Positions 16,187 to 25,300 of a stretch of 64,000 nt of DNA are shown piece after piece. The stretch's first letter is position 1; the number at the start of each line of letters is the position of its first letter. The notes under the pieces were generated by a model that saw only the letters and a list, made by a program, of their open reading frames with translations, did no database searches and was not told where the DNA came from. The stretch lies in the NCBI RefSeq assembly GCF_012911865.1, contig NZ_JAAXYH010000006.1, forward strand, positions 1 to 64,000. The letters run 5' to 3'. A program made the position numbers and the translations under genes. This stretch comes from Shewanella salipaludis. GTDB taxonomy: Bacteria > Pseudomonadota > Gammaproteobacteria > Enterobacterales > Shewanellaceae.

Positions 16187-17512
16187 ATGACTAAGGCAAC
16201 GACTCAAATGACACGCCAGCAACAGATTGACGCGATAAAGCAGGATTGGGCCGAAAACCCACGCTGGAAAGGGGTGCGCCGTCCATACAGCGCGGAAGAA
16301 GTGGTCGCCTTACGTGGTTCCATCGTCCCCGAGAATACCCTCGCCAAGCATGGTGCGGCCAAGCTGTGGGAGCTGGTGAACGGCGGCGCCAAGAAGGGCT
16401 ATGTCAACTCACTCGGGGCGTTGACCGGCGGTCAGGCGGTGCAGCAGGCCAAGGCGGGGATCGAGGCTATCTACCTCTCGGGTTGGCAGGTGGCGGCGGA
16501 TGCCAACCTGGCGGGCACCATGTATCCGGATCAGTCACTGTACCCGGCCAACTCGGTCCCCGCAGTGGTATCACGCATCAACAATTCGTTTCGCCGCGCC
16601 GATCAGATCCAATGGGGCAACGGCATCAATCCCGGGGATCAAGGCCATACGGACTACTTCCTGCCGATAGTCGCAGATGCCGAAGCGGGTTTCGGTGGGG
16701 TACTCAATGCCTTCGAGTTGATGAAGTCCATGATAGATGCGGGTGCCGCCGGGGTTCATTTCGAAGATCAGCTGGCTTCGGTAAAAAAATGTGGCCACAT
16801 GGGGGGTAAGGTGCTGGTGCCGACTCAGGAAGCGGTACAGAAGCTGGTGGCGGCGCGCCTGGCCGCCGATGTCAGCGGGGTGGAGACCCTGGTCATCGCC
16901 CGCACCGATGCCAATGCCGCCGACTTGCTGACCTCCGACTGTGATGCCTACGACCGGGACTTTGTCACGGGTGAGCGTACCAGTGAAGGTTTCTACCGGG
17001 TCAGAGCCGGACTGGAGCAGGCGATTTCCCGGGGATTGGCCTATGCCCCCTATGCGGATCTCATCTGGTGTGAAACCGCCAAGCCCGACCTGGACGAGGC
17101 GCGCCGTTTCGCCGAGGCGATCCACGCCCACTTCCCGGATCAGCTGCTGGCCTACAATTGCTCGCCGTCGTTCAACTGGAAGAAAAACCTCGATGACGCC
17201 ACCATAGCGCGCTTCCAACAGGAGCTGTCGGACATGGGCTATAAGTACCAGTTCATCACTTTGGCCGGTATTCACAACATGTGGTACAACATGTTCGACC
17301 TGGCATATGACTATGCCCGCGGCGAAGGCATGAAGCACTATGTCGAGAAGGTACAGGAAGTCGAGTTTGCCGCGGCGAAGAAGGGCTACACCTTCGTGGC
17401 CCATCAACAGGAAGTGGGCACAGGGTACTTCGATCAGGTGACCACAGTGATCCAGGGCGGACATTCATCCGTGACTGCCTTGACCGGCTCTACCGAAGAG
17501 GAGCAATTCTAA
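16187..17512 (+). CDS. aceA: Isocitrate lyase
   Basis: 441 residues. It cleaves isocitrate to succinate and glyoxylate, feeding malate synthase encoded just upstream. ATG 16187 follows GAGGAAGGGG; the frame extends upstream without support. Catalytic loop KKCGHMGGK carries the active cysteine C202. Further markers are [53 protein letters not shown] and [11 protein letters not shown]. The size matches the enteric short form. Confidence 0.97.
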   Translation: MTKATTQMTRQQQIDAIKQDWAENPRWKGVRRPYSAEEVVALRGSIVPENTLAKHGAAKLWELVNGGAKKGYVNSLGALTGGQAVQQAKAGIEAIYLSGWQVAADANLAGTMYPDQSLYPANSVPAVVSRINNSFRRADQIQWGNGINPGDQGHTDYFLPIVADAEAGFGGVLNAFELMKSMIDAGAAGVHFEDQLASVKKCGHMGGKVLVPTQEAVQKLVAARLAADVSGVETLVIARTDANAADLLTSDCDAYDRDFVTGERTSEGFYRVRAGLEQAISRGLAYAPYADLIWCETAKPDLDEARRFAEAIHAHFPDQLLAYNCSPSFNWKKNLDDATIARFQQELSDMGYKYQFITLAGIHNMWYNMFDLAYDYARGEGMKHYVEKVQEVEFAAAKKGYTFVAHQQEVGTGYFDQVTTVIQGGHSSVTALTGSTEEEQF

Positions 17513-17684
17513 CCCTTGCTGCCCCAGGACAGCCTGGTTCCCTGTGTCGCTTGTTTCAGGCGGCACCCTATTTGCGCCAGCCGCGCCTTTGGCTGGCGTA
17601 CCTTTCCCCTGCTTACCCGGCAGCGAACAGACAAGCCAGGCATACAGCCAGAGATCCAGGCTTTCATCCCACAGGTTTGTGTTT

Positions 17685-17709
17685 GCGACTCCTTAGAGTC
17701 GCTTTTTTT
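17685..17709 (+). terminator. Terminator after aceBA
   Basis: GCGACTC-CTTA-GAGTCGC stem (7 pairs, tetraloop) followed by seven T residues. Confidence 0.8.
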
Positions 17710-17806
17710 GTTATGCTAATGCTTCAGAAAAAATCCAGCGTCACCACTATACTCACAGGTGACTCTTATAATAAGAAAACCATGATTAACATGGGCGGAC
17801 CATGCA

Positions 17807-19261
17807 GTGAAAGCAAACAAACTTCCTTCAAAGGGCGTCGATTACTGGACCAAGAGGATCAGTGAACAGGAAATGCCGGCCCTATGCTCGACCATCAAGG
17901 CGCTGGAGAAGCTGGAAAAAGACGACGTCTCATCTCTGGCTAAGCTCGGCAACTCAGTGATGCACGATAATGCCCTGACCTCGAGGATCCTGCGGGTCGC
18001 CAACAGTGCCATCTATAACAAGGGAATAAGTCACATCACCACCGTCAGCCGCGCCGCAGTGGTGCTGGGGTTCGATACCATACGCAATATCTGCATTACC
18101 GCTAAGTTACTCAGCAGCCTGTTGGAAAATAAGAATTTATCACCCCAGGTTTACAAGAGATTGCTCAAGCTGATGGCGCAGGGGTTCCAGGCTGCCATGC
18201 TGGCCAAGATGATCCTGGGTGAGCATCAGGAAGAATTGCAGGAAGAAGTGTTTATCGCGGCCCTGCTCTACCAGTTGGGAGAGAGTGCCTTCTGGAGCAT
18301 GGGCGGGGAGGTTACCGAGCAACTGGACGCCCAATTGACAGTGTGTCAGGACAGGGCGGCAATGAATGGCGTCACCCGGGAACTGCTCGGCACCTCCTTC
18401 GGTATACTGACCCAGGGGATAGCCCGTCACTGGGGGCTGGGGGAGGTCTTGCTCAAGTCGCTGAATCAGCCGAATGACAGGACGCCGGAGATCCGCAGCA
18501 TTTTCCTGGCCAACAAATTGACCGAGCTCTTGGCTTCGCCGGGCCAGAATGCGCAGGAGCTGCAGAGGCGTTTGGCTCAGATAGCGGATGTGATGGCCAT
18601 AGAAATGGATGAGCTCAAGGGACGCATTCAGGCCTGCCGAATGGCGACCCAGGAGCTGGCGGAAATGTACGGCGCCAGGGCGCTGGTTGAATATCTCCCC
18701 GATACCCAGGCGTTGGCGGCGGCCGCTGCAGCAGCGCCGGCACGCGGCGTCGATGTGCATGTTCAACTGCTCAAATTGCGTGAGTTAACCGGCTTTACCG
18801 CGGTGAAGACAGACTTCAACCTGGTGCTCATGACCATGCTCGAGGGCATAGTGCTGGGTGTCGGCGTGGACCGCTGTGGGGTATTGCTCTTGTCACCTAA
18901 CCGCAAGTTGCTGCAACCCAGGCTGGTACTGGGGGACGATGCCCAGCTGATGAAACAGAGTTTCATGCTGGACCTCACGGCGCCTGGCAACCTCTTCCGT
19001 CGCTGTGTCGAGCTCAAGAGCCCGGTATGGGTGGACTCACCCGCCTCTGTCCATTGGTCGGCGCAGCTCGATGCCAAGCAAGCCGCCCTGGTGTCGGCCG
19101 CAGGTTTTTTACTGGCGCCCTTATTGGTGGCCAACAAGGTGATAGGCGTCTGTTATGCTGACAGGCACAGTTCCCAAAGCGGATTCACCCAGGAGGATTT
19201 CGACAGTTTCACCCATTTCATCCAGCTGACCAACATCTGTTTGGGTATCTCTCTGGGCTAG
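17807..19261 (+). CDS. HDOD-GAF signalling protein
   Basis: 484 residues. An N-terminal HDOD domain (about 20-220; LGNSVMHDNALTSRILRVANSA, VLGFDTIRNICITAKLL, AALLYQLGE) is an HD-like fold lacking the phosphohydrolase residues. A helical stretch and an alanine-rich linker (about 300-312) lead to a GAF-like domain (about 320-484; LEGIVLGVGVDRCGVLLLSPN, GFLLAPLLVANKVIGVCYAD). Such proteins act in signalling, often with c-di-GMP or chemotaxis outputs; the target is unknown. The GTG start at 17807 is preceded by a weak GGCGGA. It stands alone after the aceBA terminator. Confidence 0.85.
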   Translation: MKANKLPSKGVDYWTKRISEQEMPALCSTIKALEKLEKDDVSSLAKLGNSVMHDNALTSRILRVANSAIYNKGISHITTVSRAAVVLGFDTIRNICITAKLLSSLLENKNLSPQVYKRLLKLMAQGFQAAMLAKMILGEHQEELQEEVFIAALLYQLGESAFWSMGGEVTEQLDAQLTVCQDRAAMNGVTRELLGTSFGILTQGIARHWGLGEVLLKSLNQPNDRTPEIRSIFLANKLTELLASPGQNAQELQRRLAQIADVMAIEMDELKGRIQACRMATQELAEMYGARALVEYLPDTQALAAAAAAAPARGVDVHVQLLKLRELTGFTAVKTDFNLVLMTMLEGIVLGVGVDRCGVLLLSPNRKLLQPRLVLGDDAQLMKQSFMLDLTAPGNLFRRCVELKSPVWVDSPASVHWSAQLDAKQAALVSAAGFLLAPLLVANKVIGVCYADRHSSQSGFTQEDFDSFTHFIQLTNICLGISLG

Positions 19262-19262
19262 G

Positions 19263-19850
19263 CTAGTGATTGCCGTCATGGCGCTTGAGTTGCGCTGTAA
19301 TCTCTTTGGCCATCTCGTTGGGGATGGGGAAGCTGAGGTGATATTGCAGCAGCTTCCATCCCGCCAGGGTGTGGATTAGGGTGCCGCTACTCCGGCAGGC
19401 ACCATAGGCCAGGCTGCTCAGCCGCTCATCGAAGACGATAACCTCGGCGTGACGCAGCAGATGCCGCTCCATGACGTCATAGCGCCAGCCTTTAGTGGGG
19501 CGGGCGTATTGCTCTAACTCGGCCATCCCCCAGCGCTCATCTGCATCTGTGCCCAGAAATAGGGCATCCTGGCTGTAGAGTGAGAAATAGCGATCCCAAT
19601 CGGCCGTCTTGGCCGACAGGTGCAAGGCATCGAGCACTCTTCCTGCCTCAAGCAGCGCCTGGTCCTCTGTCTCGGCCATTTTGGCGATTTTGGCCTTACC
19701 GGCCAGGGCCATGGCGGCGTCTGTGGCCGGGACTTGGGTCTCGGCGGCAAGTGGGCCGAACGAGCAGAGCAGCAGGGCGGCAGTCAGCGCAGGCGCCATA
19801 GCCCCAAGACGGAGCTGGCTACAGGGTTTTTCGGTGGGCACTTCATGCAT
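19263..19850 (-). CDS. Secreted NTF2/SnoaL-like protein
   Basis: 195 residues from ATG 19850, preceded by GAGGAA at a normal distance; a longer frame reaches 19892. A signal peptide with hydrophobic core MAPALTAALLLCSFGPLAA ends near LAAET. The mature part has the SnoaL/DUF4440 cone fold (VLDALHLSAKTADWDRYFSLYSQDA, FLGTDADERWGM, YDVMERHLLRHAEVIVFDERL, GTLIHTLAGWKLLQYHLSFPIPN), commonly seen in uncharacterised periplasmic proteins. The ligand or reaction is unknown. It follows the MtfA-like gene on the same strand after 41 bases and may be cotranscribed. Confidence 0.8.
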   Translation of the reverse strand: MHEVPTEKPCSQLRLGAMAPALTAALLLCSFGPLAAETQVPATDAAMALAGKAKIAKMAETEDQALLEAGRVLDALHLSAKTADWDRYFSLYSQDALFLGTDADERWGMAELEQYARPTKGWRYDVMERHLLRHAEVIVFDERLSSLAYGACRSSGTLIHTLAGWKLLQYHLSFPIPNEMAKEITAQLKRHDGNH

Positions 19851-19891
19851 AAGACGTCTTCCTCGGTGAAGCATTATTCTTCTTGGGCGCA

Positions 19892-20716
19892 TCAGTGCCA
19901 GCTGACGGGATCCAAGCGGTAAAAGTGGCTCAGCTCAGTGTACAGTGCCGGATGCTGCTGGTAAAAGATCTCCGGACGTTCGAAGAAGACTTCGCTGATC
20001 ACGGCAAAAAATTCGGCGGGGTTGGTGGCACCATAGTAACTGAATATCGAAGGTAAGCCATGGGCCGCACAGTGCTGGAGTGCGGCAAACTCCTCGCCCA
20101 GCACCTTGGACCAGGAAGGGTAGTCAGTGATGCTGGAGAGAAGGGGGGCACCGTTGGCCTGACCGCCTTCCTGATCCAGCTGATGGGCAAATTCATGGAT
20201 GACGACATTGTTGCCATCATAGGGCTCGGCAGCATCGACCAGGGTATGGGTCCAGGAGAGTATGACCTTGCCCTGCCCCCAGGATTCTCCCGCCAATATG
20301 CGTCTGTGATCCCAGACGACGCCGTTGGCGTCTGCTTGTGGTTGCTTGACGATGAAGGCGTTGGGGTAAACCAAAATGTCTTTGAGTTTGGGGTAATAAT
20401 CCGTCTCGCGATTGAGCAGCAAGAGGCAGGCCTGGGCGGCTATGGTGACCCTGACATCATCATCGATTTCGAAACCATTGCAGCCGATGAAACGCTTCTC
20501 ATGGATAAAAATCTGTATGTGCTTCTTCAGCTGTAATTGCAGATCTGTGGGCAGGGCCTTGAAATAGGGCAGGCGCTTCTTGAGTATGCTGCGCCATGCC
20601 TTGGGAAAAGGCGTCTTGAGTATCTGTGCCCGGCGGCGGCGGGTGCGGGCGTCTTCTGAGACTATCCAGCCTATGGCGAGGCCGCCGAGTAAGATTGTGA
20701 CTGCTATTGTCAGCAT
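19892..20716 (-). CDS. mtfA: MtfA-like zinc metallopeptidase (M90 family)
   Basis: 274 residues. Zinc motif HEFAHQLD (near 173-180) and a distant glutamate (AEFFAVISEVFFERPE) are those of MtfA. E. coli MtfA is a zinc aminopeptidase that binds and removes the glucose repressor Mlc. An N-terminal membrane helix (LTIAVTILLGGLAIGWIV) is present, so this version is anchored in the membrane. Other markers are RVTIAAQACLLLLN, YPNAFIV and GKVILSWTHTL. Whether Mlc is the target here cannot be told; no Mlc gene is in the window. Confidence 0.9.
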   Translation of the reverse strand: MLTIAVTILLGGLAIGWIVSEDARTRRRRAQILKTPFPKAWRSILKKRLPYFKALPTDLQLQLKKHIQIFIHEKRFIGCNGFEIDDDVRVTIAAQACLLLLNRETDYYPKLKDILVYPNAFIVKQPQADANGVVWDHRRILAGESWGQGKVILSWTHTLVDAAEPYDGNNVVIHEFAHQLDQEGGQANGAPLLSSITDYPSWSKVLGEEFAALQHCAAHGLPSIFSYYGATNPAEFFAVISEVFFERPEIFYQQHPALYTELSHFYRLDPVSWH

Positions 20717-20791
20717 AGTTTATCCGAGACTTGTTCATCTATTACATAACTTGGGGGGATTTGGACATAAATCAAGGGGAAGGGGACTATA

Positions 20792-20828
20792 TCGCCTGTG
20801 TGGCACTCAATCACCTGTGTAGCACTCA
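20792..20828. repeat. Two-copy direct repeat, 19-base period
   Basis: TCGCCTGTGTGGCACTCA (20792-20809) and TCACCTGTGTAGCACTCA (20811-20828), 16 of 18 identical, between the mtfA start and the nested inverted repeat beyond the ParA pair. Confidence 0.6.
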
Positions 20829-20866
20829 GCCCGTTTAACGGCAGCTTATCCGGGGGAGAGAAAAAA

Positions 20867-20981
20867 GGCTGGTAGCGCAAAGCTAAAGTTAATTCGGCGC
20901 TAATGTCCGGGCGACAATGACATGAGATCCGGGCCAGGAAACCGTATCTACGAATCTGGATCTCATGTCATGCTACCAGCC
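20867..20981. repeat. Nested inverted repeat near the parA pair
   Basis: Outer arms GGCTGGTAGC (20867-20876) and GCTACCAGCC (20972-20981) are perfect; inner arms ATGACATGAGATCC (20917-20930) and GGATCTCATGTCAT (20958-20971) are perfect over 14 bases with a 27-base loop. The right-hand arms abut exactly. It lies 15 bases beyond the end of the ParA partner gene. It has no T tract on the gene side, so it is not an ordinary terminator. Confidence 0.75.
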
Positions 20982-20996
20982 AAAGGGAGGAAAAGG

Positions 20997-21371
20997 TTAG
21001 TCTCTGTAAAGGCTTTGCTCTTTCTGTTTACGCTCATGCACGGGCAAGGCATAGTGATGCTCTATTAAGAAGCGCACCAGTTTCGACTTGGCAATCTCAC
21101 ATTCGCTCGCCAGATCGGCCAGTTGGCTGATGGCCGATTCACTCAGGGTGAAGGTGGCCTTGCGAAACGGCTCATGGGGCCTGTTGTCCTGCTTGTTCTG
21201 CGCCCCTTGAGCCGGCCTGATGAAGGGTACCAGCTGAGCCGTGGTCTGGCGGACCTCGGGCGCCTGACCCATGGCATACAGATTGGCGGCTTCGATGAAG
21301 TCATCCAACGACAGCTGAGCGGTAACCTTCTTAGACTGCGTATAATTTTTCTTGAGATCGGCCAGTCCCAT
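20997..21371 (-). CDS. Small partner of orphan ParA, possible ribbon-helix-helix protein
   Basis: 124 residues, overlapping the end of the ParA gene by 41 bases in another frame, so the two are translated together. The N-terminal third is basic (LKKNYTQSKKVTAQLSLDDF), the middle is likely disordered, and the C-terminal part (RKATFTLSESAISQLADLASECEIAKSKLVRFLIEHH) has the strand-helix-helix pattern of ribbon-helix-helix DNA-binding proteins. In small ParA systems such a protein is the centromere binder (ParG/Omega type); in others it links ParA to a membrane or chemotaxis cluster. Function is inferred from context only. Confidence 0.65.
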   Translation of the reverse strand: MGLADLKKNYTQSKKVTAQLSLDDFIEAANLYAMGQAPEVRQTTAQLVPFIRPAQGAQNKQDNRPHEPFRKATFTLSESAISQLADLASECEIAKSKLVRFLIEHHYALPVHERKQKEQSLYRD

Positions 21372-22074
21372 AGTTACCTCTCATATTGGTTATCTTGGTT
21401 TGTGTGATGCGCTGACGTATTTCATCGGCGTTGGCGGCCTCCAGCAGCTCACAGGCAATGCCACGAATTTCATCGGCGGCCTTGCCCTTGGGCTCTATTT
21501 CTATCACGGACAGGCCGGACTCTTCACTGTCGTCATAGATGTTACGGCTATAGGTGATGGCCTTGAGGACATGGATGTCATAAGTCTGGCAGACTTCCTT
21601 GGCTTCCAGTATCCGTCCCGCCTGGTTGGGCAGGTTGGGGCACTGAGTGACCACGAAGGAGGCCTTCATCTTGGGGTTGATCATCATACAGGTGGCGACT
21701 ATGTCATCCATGTGACTGACTGTCTTGAGATCGCGGCGTTTGGGTCTCAGCGGCATAAGCACGTGGGAGGCGACAGACATGCTCGCCCTCAATGCCAGGT
21801 TGTCCTGGCCGCCACAGTCGACTATGACATAGTCATAGTGTTGCTCCAGGCTCAGCAAGTCGTTGCGTATCTTGCCGTAGAGTTGCACACAATTGATGCC
21901 GGCTAGCGCCGGATTATTGTTTCTGGCATGGATCCAATCCGACGTAGTGCGCTGGGGATCGCAGTCAACCATGATAACCGCAGCACCACACTCGGCCGTG
22001 AGAAACACCGCAATGTTTTGCGCCAGACAACTCTTGCCACTGCCGCCTTTTTCGCCACCGACTAATATGATCAT
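21331..22074 (-). CDS. ParA/MinD family ATPase, orphan
   Basis: 247 residues. A deviant Walker A KGGSGKS (residues 9-15) with the signature lysine K9, the switch region VDCDPQRTTSDWI, and DYVIVDCGGQDNLALR show a ParA-superfamily ATPase that dimerises on ATP. It lacks the N-terminal HTH of ParA type Ia, so it belongs to the short type Ib group used by small partition systems and by protein-positioning ATPases. AGGAA precedes the start. No ParB-type gene is adjacent; the overlapping small gene is the likely partner. It sits among chromosomal genes far from any replication gene in this window. Confidence 0.85.
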   Translation of the reverse strand: MIILVGGEKGGSGKSCLAQNIAVFLTAECGAAVIMVDCDPQRTTSDWIHARNNNPALAGINCVQLYGKIRNDLLSLEQHYDYVIVDCGGQDNLALRASMSVASHVLMPLRPKRRDLKTVSHMDDIVATCMMINPKMKASFVVTQCPNLPNQAGRILEAKEVCQTYDIHVLKAITYSRNIYDDSEESGLSVIEIEPKGKAADEIRGIACELLEAANADEIRQRITQTKITNMRGNYGTGRSQEKLYAV

Positions 22075-22598
22075 CTTGTTTATTCCTATTATTGCCTGCT
22101 TGGCTATTTGCTTTTACTGTTGCTGCGTCAACTGGAGCGGGCAGGGTTCAGATTCATTCGAGCCAACCGTCGCTGATCACAACGTTTCCCGGAGTATGCT
22201 CAATGTAGATGCATAAAGTCTTTGGGTCAATTACTTGAATTTTGACGTTTTTTTACATTATGACCCGCGACATTATTTTGGCTTAGGTGGCTGGGATGGC
22301 AAAAAGTTGACACTCTGAGGCATGGTGGGAAATTTCATTTTTTCACAATAAAAACATGTGATTAACATTTTTTTGATTTATATTTCGCCGTTAACGGACA
22401 GAGTCGCCAGTCATGGGAGCGCATGGCGGCAACCCAAGTATTCCTTCAGGGTATATTAATTCAATAATTAATACGTAAATGATATATAAGGCAATCCCAT
22501 TATCTGGCGTGATGCTCGGGGCTGCCGCATTGTCATTTTTCTGCCAAATTGGCGGTGTAGGCTAAAAAAACAGCTTTTATCACCAGAAAGGATGCGCG
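22075..22598. other. AT-rich intergenic region
   Basis: 524 bases between divergent genes (parA minus, GNAT plus). An ATTAATT/AATTAAT inverted repeat occurs near 22457-22474. No gene or RNA recognised. The high AT content compared with its surroundings suggests a promoter/nucleoid-protein region. Confidence 0.3.
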
Positions 22599-23069
22599 AT
22601 GGACACCATGAATAAGATGCCGGAATTGGATGTTGGCTTCAGCTTGGCGGAAGAATCGCCGCTGCTGCATGAGTTGTTGAGCCTGAGGCAAACCGCGGGC
22701 CAGGCAAGATTTAATGCGGATCAATTCGATCCCGATGACACGGCGCCTCTCTATGCCGTCAGCGCCCGGCTCGGCGCGGCCAGGGAGCCGGGGTCGCTGG
22801 CCAAGCTCGTCGGCGTGGTCAGTGTGGTCGAGGACGTGCACCGGCATCTCTATATCCAAGACTTCATCGTCATGCCTCAATACCAGGGATCCGGGTTGTC
22901 GCGCATGATGCTCGAACGCGTGTTGGCCTTCGCCCAGCGCAGAGCGGCGCCCGGCACTTGTCTGCGCATTCATGCCCTGGGAGAGGACGAACGTCTCTGC
23001 CATGAGCTGGGATTCGTTTCTTCCCACTGCGCCAATCTCGGGCCCAATCTGTCTAAATTACTGCAATAG
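22599..23069 (+). CDS. GNAT family acetyltransferase
   Basis: 156 residues. It shows the GNAT core: VVSVVEDVHRHLYIQDFIVMPQYQGSGLSRMMLERVLAFAQ, where QYQGSG (V/I-x-x-x-Q/R-x-x-G-x-G/A) binds acetyl-CoA. ATG 22599 follows AAGGA at good spacing. The acceptor is unknown. The N-terminal part is close to GNATs that act on small amines, but this is not specific. Confidence 0.8.
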   Translation: MDTMNKMPELDVGFSLAEESPLLHELLSLRQTAGQARFNADQFDPDDTAPLYAVSARLGAAREPGSLAKLVGVVSVVEDVHRHLYIQDFIVMPQYQGSGLSRMMLERVLAFAQRRAAPGTCLRIHALGEDERLCHELGFVSSHCANLGPNLSKLLQ

Positions 23070-23129
23070 TGCATCGAAGGTGGAATTTGAGTAGACTGGC
23101 GCCAAGTTCCACCGCAACGACTTATCCCT

Positions 23130-23339
23130 ATGGACGAATCTTTACTGCTCGAAGCCATCAATCAAAAAATGCCTTTCGGAAAATATGCCGGCTGGAAATT
23201 GTTGCAATTACCCGAGCCATATCTGGTGTGGTTTCATGGCCAGGGGTTCCCCCAGGGCAAGTTGGGTGAACAGTTGGCGCTCATCTATGAGATCAAGCTC
23301 AATGGCCTGGAAGCCATGCTGCAGCCCCTGCTCGAGTGA
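23130..23339 (+). CDS. DUF3820 family protein
   Basis: 69 residues, the typical size. The core MPFGKYAGWKLLQLPEPYLVWFHGQGFPQGKLGEQL is the DUF3820 signature: a Gly-Lys-Tyr loop and a Pro-x-x-Tyr-Leu-x-Trp motif. The same fold occurs as the C-terminal part of some exonuclease X/DNA-repair proteins. Function unknown. It lies 60 bases downstream of the GNAT gene in the same direction and may be cotranscribed. Confidence 0.85.
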   Translation: MDESLLLEAINQKMPFGKYAGWKLLQLPEPYLVWFHGQGFPQGKLGEQLALIYEIKLNGLEAMLQPLLE

Positions 23340-23428
23340 GCGGTCCCGGCTCGCTTAGACTGAGAATATGAAGCCGGTCTTCGAGCCTACATTATTGAAT
23401 TCAAAGTTAAACTCAAGTTATTGATACT

Positions 23429-24016
23429 ATGCCACAGGACTCAGATTACCAGATCGTTGCCTTTCAGCCGGCCCATGCCCGGCAGGTGAGCCTTGTATTC
23501 CATGAAGCCGTGACGGCCATCAAGCACCCGCGTTATTCGCCCGAGCAGCTGAACGCCTGGTCGCGGGCGCCGCGCTCGGAAAAACACTGGCAATTGCGCC
23601 TCGCCCGTTCCCGGGGCTGGGTGGTGGTAAGGAAAGGCATGGTCGTCGAGGGGCCGACCGCAGTGCAATCAGCTTCAGGGCAGGATGGCACAGGGGCGAA
23701 CAGGCTACCACTCTGTTGTGGCTTCATCAATATAGAGACAGGTTTCGGTAGTCGTGGCTACATTGACAGCCTCTACATAGCGCCGGCGCATCAGGGATTG
23801 GGGCTGGCCGGGCGGCTGTACGCCACAGTCGAGCTATGGGCCAGAGAGCAGGGGTATGACAGGCTGACGGTCGACGCCTCCTATGTCTCCAGGCCGCTGT
23901 TCGAAAAGTGGGGCTTCATCCTGGAGCGGCGCAGCTATCAGCAGAAGCTGGGGCAAGTCATCGCCGGCTTTTCCATGTACAAGCCATTAGGGCATCACGC
24001 AGCGGCAAGGCCATAG
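23429..24016 (+). CDS. GNAT family acetyltransferase (paralogue 1)
   Basis: 195 residues. N-terminal segment with HEAVTAIKHPRYSPEQLNAW, acetyl-CoA loop SLYIAPAHQGLGLAGRLY, and a C-terminal VDASYVSRPLFEKWGFILERR that is typical of GNATs. A roughly 15-residue insert near residue 75 (VEGPTAVQSASGQDG) is missing from the neighbour at 24085, which otherwise aligns along its whole length, so the two are an adjacent duplicate pair. The substrate is unknown. Confidence 0.82.
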   Translation: MPQDSDYQIVAFQPAHARQVSLVFHEAVTAIKHPRYSPEQLNAWSRAPRSEKHWQLRLARSRGWVVVRKGMVVEGPTAVQSASGQDGTGANRLPLCCGFINIETGFGSRGYIDSLYIAPAHQGLGLAGRLYATVELWAREQGYDRLTVDASYVSRPLFEKWGFILERRSYQQKLGQVIAGFSMYKPLGHHAAARP

Positions 24017-24084
24017 CTTTTTAGTCGGCATAGCTTGTTAATCGCCATAGTTTTTCAGTCATTCTTTAGTCAGAGTAGGGATAT

Positions 24085-24582
24085 ATGCGGGTAAGATTAT
24101 TTGAGCGTGCGGATGTGGCCCAGTTGGCTGAGGTGTTTCACCTGAGCATCTCGCGGGCCGCGGCGACGCATTATACCCAAGCGCAGCGTCATGCCTGGTC
24201 GGGGGCCGTTCGCAGCGAGGCGTATTGGTTGGCCCGGCTGCAAGGCACCCAAACCTGGGTCGCAGAAGACGCCGGGGTTATCCTGGGGTTCATTAACCTC
24301 AAGCCGCCGGCTGTCGATGCCCCAGGCTCCGTTCGCCCCAGCGCCGAGATTGACTGCCTCTTTACCCATCCCGAGCATCAGCGGCGTGGGTTGGCGGGCT
24401 TGCTGTACCTGGCATTGCTGCAGCACGCCAGGGAGAGTGGCGTAGGACACTTATGTGTCGAGGCCTCTCATCTGGCGATGCCCTTTTTTCTCAAGCAAGG
24501 CTTCGTGATCTACAGCCGCAACCAACACCCTCGCGGCGGTGAGATCCTGGAGAACTTCAGCATGACACTGGCGCTTGGCTGA
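24085..24582 (+). CDS. GNAT family acetyltransferase (paralogue 2)
   Basis: 165 residues, related to the preceding gene: RAAATHYTQAQRHAWSGAVRSEAYW matches YSPEQLNAWSRAPRSEKHW. The CoA loop is CLFTHPEHQRRGLAGLLY and the end is CVEASHLAMPFFLKQGFVIYSR. It follows its paralogue by 68 bases. It is close in pattern to the YafP-type acetyltransferases linked to DNA damage tolerance, but this remains a loose likeness. Confidence 0.82.
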   Translation: MRVRLFERADVAQLAEVFHLSISRAAATHYTQAQRHAWSGAVRSEAYWLARLQGTQTWVAEDAGVILGFINLKPPAVDAPGSVRPSAEIDCLFTHPEHQRRGLAGLLYLALLQHARESGVGHLCVEASHLAMPFFLKQGFVIYSRNQHPRGGEILENFSMTLALG

Positions 24583-24597
24583 CGTTCTCCACACAGC

Positions 24598-25290
24598 TTA
24601 AGGCAAGTCGAAGACCAGGGCTTCTACTGCGCTTGTCCGCGACGCCAGCCTGAGCTCGCCTATGCCTGTTATCCGGGCACCATCGCCCGGTTGCAGCGGT
24701 TGGCCGTCGAGCGTCAGCTCACCCGAGATCAGGTGCACGTATGTATTGCGTGTCTCAGTCGTCGGGTAATTTACCTGCTCGCCGGCAGCGAGCCGCAGGC
24801 GGTAGAGGGTCGCATCTTGCTTTATCTGCAGGGTGCCGTTTTCCCCATTGGGAGTGATAACCGCGGTCAAGGCGCCTGTCTGCTCGAAGGCCTGCTGCTG
24901 ATACCGGGCAGCCTGGCCGAACTCATTGGGCTGGATCCAAATCTGCAGGAAGCGCAGCTCGCCGGTCTTCGAGGCGTTGTACTCGCTGTGGTAGATGCCT
25001 TTACCCGCCGACATGAGTTGGAACTCGCCCGCCGGCAACACCTTCTCATGCCCATAACTGTCCTTGTGGGCGATTTTTCCCTGAGTCACATAACTGATGA
25101 TCTCCATGTCTTTATGGCCATGGGTATCGAAACCCATGCCAGGAGCGACATAATCATCGTTGATCACCCGCAGCGCCGAGAAGCCCATCTGCTCGGGATC
25201 ATAATATTGACCGAAGGAGAAGCTATGGCGACTCTTGAGCCAGCCAAAATTGGCTTTGCCACGCTGTTCTGCACGTCTGATGTTGATCAT
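24598..25290 (-). CDS. Pirin family protein (YhhW-like)
   Basis: 230 residues, bicupin fold. Metal ligands lie in GFDTHGHKDMEIISYVTQG and MSAGKGIYHSEYN, with N-terminal LKSRHSFSFGQYYDPEQMGFSALRVIND as the pirin signature. Bacterial relatives have quercetin dioxygenase activity in vitro. It follows doxX by 10 bases, on the same strand, and is divergent from a LysR regulator, a frequent arrangement in proteobacteria where LysR controls the pair. Confidence 0.92.
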   Translation of the reverse strand: MINIRRAEQRGKANFGWLKSRHSFSFGQYYDPEQMGFSALRVINDDYVAPGMGFDTHGHKDMEIISYVTQGKIAHKDSYGHEKVLPAGEFQLMSAGKGIYHSEYNASKTGELRFLQIWIQPNEFGQAARYQQQAFEQTGALTAVITPNGENGTLQIKQDATLYRLRLAAGEQVNYPTTETRNTYVHLISGELTLDGQPLQPGDGARITGIGELRLASRTSAVEALVFDLP

Positions 25291-25300
25291 GGGGACTCCG

